Source: Thalassiosira profunda (lineage: Eukaryota; Bacillariophyta; Thalassiosirophyceae; Thalassiosirales; Thalassiosiraceae). From it: 18,131 nt of DNA. The notes below the pieces were generated by a model. It saw only the letters and a program-made list of their open reading frames with translations. It was not told the DNA's origin and searched no databases. Position 1 is the stretch's first letter. Each line of letters opens with the position of its first letter. Both the position numbers and the translations under genes were made by a program. The stretch is from NCBI GenBank assembly GCA_036939355.1, contig JALLAP010001055.1, forward strand, positions 1-18,131, written 5' to 3'. Positions 16,130-18,131 of the stretch are shown one piece after another.

Positions 16130-17416
16130 CTAACGTTCTTCGTCCTCCTTCTTTTCATCTTCCTTTTCCTGGTCGTCGCCTTCGCCCGCCCTTATCTTTT
16201 GCAAAGTCAAAGGAATGATTGTTTGGATGTGTGCCCTCCAGTTGCTCCGCGCAATCTCGTACAGCTGGCAATCGTAGTGGTTCGCCGTATAAAAGACCTT
16301 CCATTCCGGGCTGTTGTGGTCGGCAAACTTTTCTCCTGGCACATCCATGATCGCCTCCTCTATACAAGCCTTGGCCAGGGCATCGTCACTTTCCTCGCTC
16401 TCCTTCGTGCCCTTGCCCCCTACAGGCACCCAACCAAAGTACTTTGCAAAACGGAACAGCGACGCTTCCATCCGATCTCTGGTGCCAGCAATCGTGTTTT
16501 GTCGTATCACTTGCTTGGCGACGCCCAGTTGCTTGAATTCGAGGGGTCCAGTGTGAACATTGGACAGAAGTCGCACCATGAAATTATTGCCGTCTGCACT
16601 TGGCGGCAGTTTCTTCTTCAGTTCGGGATGCAGATCATAATCGATTGGATGCCGATAAAAGCTGAACATTCTCCCGAAGTTATCCTGGTTGAACAGTTCC
16701 GCCACTTCCCTAATATGAGGAGAGGCAATCACAGTTGGATTCTTCCGCTGTCCGTTGTACAGTTTCTCCTTCAGCGACCCTGGCCCCACTTTCTCCTGCG
16801 ACACCAGCGTGGCCACCAAGTTCGATCGCTTCGCCTTCTCCACTTCCTCCACAGTGTTCAATTCGACCAATTCGGCACCGTAGCACTTCGTCAACACCGG
16901 CTTCACGGCCGCCTCGTCCGAGACGTGCGCGTGCCAGAAAAATGGTACGTCGTTCGGATCCACTGGCTGGTCCAGCACTACATCTCTGAAGAGTGTATAC
17001 GGGTAGAACAGAGTCAGAAGCGAGTTGGGATATCGACCGTGGAACTTTCCGTCGTTGGTGACGTGCGGTAGTGCGTCGCCGATGATGCCGTTGTCGTCGG
17101 CAGCGGAGGAGGAGCCAAACAGTGACGCTGCCTCGCGGAATGCTACATCAACGAGGGGTGCAAGGACGATGATGGCGATGCCCCCGAACAAGAGAAGTCT
17201 CGTGGGCGTCAAGTTGTTTGCAATGGAGGAGGGCAGGATGCCTCGCACGTAGGATACCGGATTGGGCAGCGAGAATCCCAGCACCCTGATTTTATCGGGG
17301 CCGTCGTCGCCGTCGGCAAAGAGCGCTGGACTGCTGCGATATTCGTATTCGTATTGGCTGGTGGATGCACCGTGACGCTGGTGGGATCGGCGCTTCGTCG
17401 TGGCGCGAGGAGCCAT
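16130..17416 (-). CDS. Type II membrane protein of the diatom sulfotransferase-like group, degenerate PAPS loop
   Basis: A single frame of 428 residues runs from the ATG at 17416 (MAPRATTKRRSHQ). The frame stays open upstream to 17701, but that part is not protein-like and covers short repeats. A basic cytosolic N-terminus of about 66 residues is followed by a membrane anchor at about 67-89 (LLLFGGIAIIVLAPLVDVAF) and a lumenal domain. The domain has the layout I associate with diatom sulfotransferase-like proteins: VPFFWHAHVSDEAAVK where the 5'-phosphosulfate loop should be, MFSFYRHPIDYD as the 3'-phosphate-binding RHP motif, NNFMVRLLSN, RFAKYFGWVP and YDCQLYEIARSNW. The expected PKxGGTT-like loop is replaced by HVSDEAAVK, lacking the usual Lys/Gly/Thr residues, so catalysis is doubtful. 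The tail is Lys/Glu/Asp-rich. Golgi location is inferred from topology. Family assignment is moderate. Confidence 0.72.
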   Translation of the reverse strand: MAPRATTKRRSHQRHGASTSQYEYEYRSSPALFADGDDGPDKIRVLGFSLPNPVSYVRGILPSSIANNLTPTRLLLFGGIAIIVLAPLVDVAFREAASLFGSSSAADDNGIIGDALPHVTNDGKFHGRYPNSLLTLFYPYTLFRDVVLDQPVDPNDVPFFWHAHVSDEAAVKPVLTKCYGAELVELNTVEEVEKAKRSNLVATLVSQEKVGPGSLKEKLYNGQRKNPTVIASPHIREVAELFNQDNFGRMFSFYRHPIDYDLHPELKKKLPPSADGNNFMVRLLSNVHTGPLEFKQLGVAKQVIRQNTIAGTRDRMEASLFRFAKYFGWVPVGGKGTKESEESDDALAKACIEEAIMDVPGEKFADHNSPEWKVFYTANHYDCQLYEIARSNWRAHIQTIIPLTLQKIRAGEGDDQEKEDEKKEDEER

Positions 17417-17451
17417 GTTGGTGTCGATCTCCGGCCATAGCAACCCCGTGC

Positions 17452-17498
17452 GCACCGTGCTAATAAGATGCACCGTGCTAAGAGATGCACCGTGTGTT
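17452..17498. repeat. Short direct repeats GCACCGTGCTAA upstream of the sulfotransferase-like gene
   Basis: Two exact 12-bp copies (17452-17463 and 17470-17481) and one partial copy (17487-17498, the first 8 bases kept), spaced 17-18 bp apart. They lie about 35-80 bp upstream of the ATG on the - strand, so they fall in the core promoter or 5' UTR. Function unknown. Confidence 0.5.
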
Positions 17499-17733
17499 GG
17501 CATGCACCTTCGCCTTACCGAGCAGCAAATCAGGTCAGTCCAGTGACTGCCCCCTCCGCGGCTACCGATGGGCGCTACTGCCACCGGCGTTATTATCCGC
17601 GGCCGCTCGCCGACTCCAGGGTATATAGGGCAGGCATGGCTGGGCGATGCGCAGTGTTTGGTTGCTCTTTGTTTCAGGATCAGGTGTCCACTGCAAATCA
17701 AGCGCTGACACTAACAAATCCTCTTGTTGTCTG

Positions 17734-17741
17734 TGACGTCA
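17734..17741. promoter_or_regulatory. CRE palindrome TGACGTCA
   Basis: A perfect 8-bp CRE core, 90 bp upstream of the ATG of the right-edge plastid-targeted gene. The same core occurs upstream of the GlnRS gene at 6148-6155. Binding by a bZIP factor is inferred from known diatom CRE elements. Confidence 0.4.
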
Positions 17742-17830
17742 GCCATCTCGCACTAAAACTCCAATCACCTTGCCACCAATCATTCCTCCGCCCAACTTCT
17801 CCCCACAACAACCCCCCGCGCCGCGGAACG

Positions 17831-18131
17831 ATGGTCTCCTGTCCCAAGCGCCCCGCCCTAGTCGCCCTCGCCCTCGCGTGGGGCGGCATCCACGAAATCA
17901 ACGCGTTTGCGCCCTCGTCGCGGCCGCAGAGGTTGGCATCGACGATCCTGGCCGCCGAGGGCTTTGCACCTGCGGTGAAGGAACGGCCACCAACGGAGCA
18001 GACAAATAATGAAGAAGGAGAATCATCAATAGACGCCCTGTCGGCCGACGAGGCCAAAGGGGCACTGGTGGACCTCATCCCGCGCATGACGGGGGACGAC
18101 GAGGAGTACCGATTGGTCGAATCCTACATCA
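17831..18131 (+). CDS. N-terminus of a plastid-targeted protein (3' partial)
   Basis: An ATG at 17831 opens a frame that continues to the right edge, giving 100 residues and part of a codon. It begins MVSCPKRPALVALALAW, a signal-peptide-like core, then GGIHEINAFAPSSRP, which contains the AFAP plastid motif, and a transit-like Ser/Arg/Ala stretch. After an acidic linker (TNNEEGESSID) the mature domain seems to start at about residue 77 with ALVDLIPRMTGDDEEYRLVESYI. This helical opening resembles the start of diatom plastid lipid-associated (fibrillin/PAP) domains, but that is a weak impression from 23 residues. Plastid targeting is well supported. Function is not. Confidence 0.75.
   Translation, partial: MVSCPKRPALVALALAWGGIHEINAFAPSSRPQRLASTILAAEGFAPAVKERPPTEQTNNEEGESSIDALSADEAKGALVDLIPRMTGDDEEYRLVESYI

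Larger units (their letters stand above)
17417..17830. promoter_or_regulatory. 414-bp divergent promoter region with GCACCGTGCTAA repeats, TATA and CRE
   Basis: Lies between the starts of the sulfotransferase-like gene (-) and the right-edge plastid gene (+). Near the - gene, GCACCGTGCTAA occurs at 17452-17463 and 17470-17481, with a diverged third copy at 17487-17498. TATATA lies at 17622-17627. A perfect CRE, TGACGTCA, lies at 17734-17741, 90 bp upstream of the + ATG. No protein-like frame is present. Confidence 0.45.

Noticed and set aside
15746..17071. 441-codon + frame spanning the dioxygenase and sulfotransferase-like genes
   Set aside because: It ignores the stop of the dioxygenase, runs antisense to the second gene and has no domain features.
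17417..17701. 95-residue N-terminal extension of the sulfotransferase-like protein
   Set aside because: It has no good start context, runs through short promoter repeats and would place an odd Cys/Arg-rich segment before a normal type II anchor protein.
1..18131. CRISPR array, tRNA, rRNA, prophage or bacterial operon features
   Set aside because: No regularly spaced repeats, no cloverleaf-like segments and no phage or operon organisation seen on reading both strands. The window is eukaryotic.

Overview
The window looks like nuclear DNA from a photosynthetic stramenopile, most likely a centric diatom of the Thalassiosira type (species is inference). Several genes carry short GT-AG introns of about 60-150 nt. 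Four deduced proteins begin with a signal peptide followed by an ASAFAP-like motif with phenylalanine at the cleavage site, the hallmark of the diatom bipartite plastid-targeting presequence. There are no operons, no Shine-Dalgarno pattern, and no tRNA, rRNA or CRISPR array that I can see.

Layout, left to right. (1) The C-terminal end of an unrecognised + gene (1-218). (2) A small two-exon - strand gene (348-783) for a putative 107-residue plastid protein, reconstructed here from a stretch that otherwise looks empty. (3) A large acidic unknown protein (1173-3812, -). (4) A four-helix small membrane protein (4152-4553, +). (5) A proline-rich multi-helix membrane protein (4679-6019, -). (6) A glutaminyl-tRNA synthetase with a plastid-type presequence and a fused EMAPII/AIMP1-like tRNA-binding domain (6182-8892, +, one intron). 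(7) An acidic, probably nuclear protein with a Cys cluster (8963-11262, -, one intron). (8) A plastid-targeted AlgH/UPF0301 protein (11607-13033, +, one intron), broken in this assembly by a 72-bp exact duplication around a single N. (9) A DEK-type chromatin protein (13384-14418, -). (10) A 290-bp MITE with perfect 17-bp terminal inverted repeats and an 8-bp target-site duplication (14661-14950). (11) A secreted-pathway 2-oxoglutarate/Fe(II) dioxygenase of prolyl-4-hydroxylase type ending in NDEL (15071-16110, +, one intron). (12) A type II membrane protein of the diatom sulfotransferase-like group with a degenerate PAPS loop (16130-17416, -). (13) The start of a plastid-targeted gene running off the right edge (17831-18131, +).

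From gene 3 to the right edge every neighbouring gene changes strand, giving a chain of divergent promoters and convergent 3' ends, the closest pair having only 19 bp between stop codons. The genes do not form one pathway. The shared themes are plastid targeting (four genes), chromatin or nuclear function (two) and the secretory pathway (two). The best candidates for new biology are the GlnRS-EMAPII fusion with a plastid presequence, the intact-looking MITE carrying G-box-like sites in a divergent promoter, and perfect CRE palindromes (TGACGTCA) upstream of two plastid-targeted genes.
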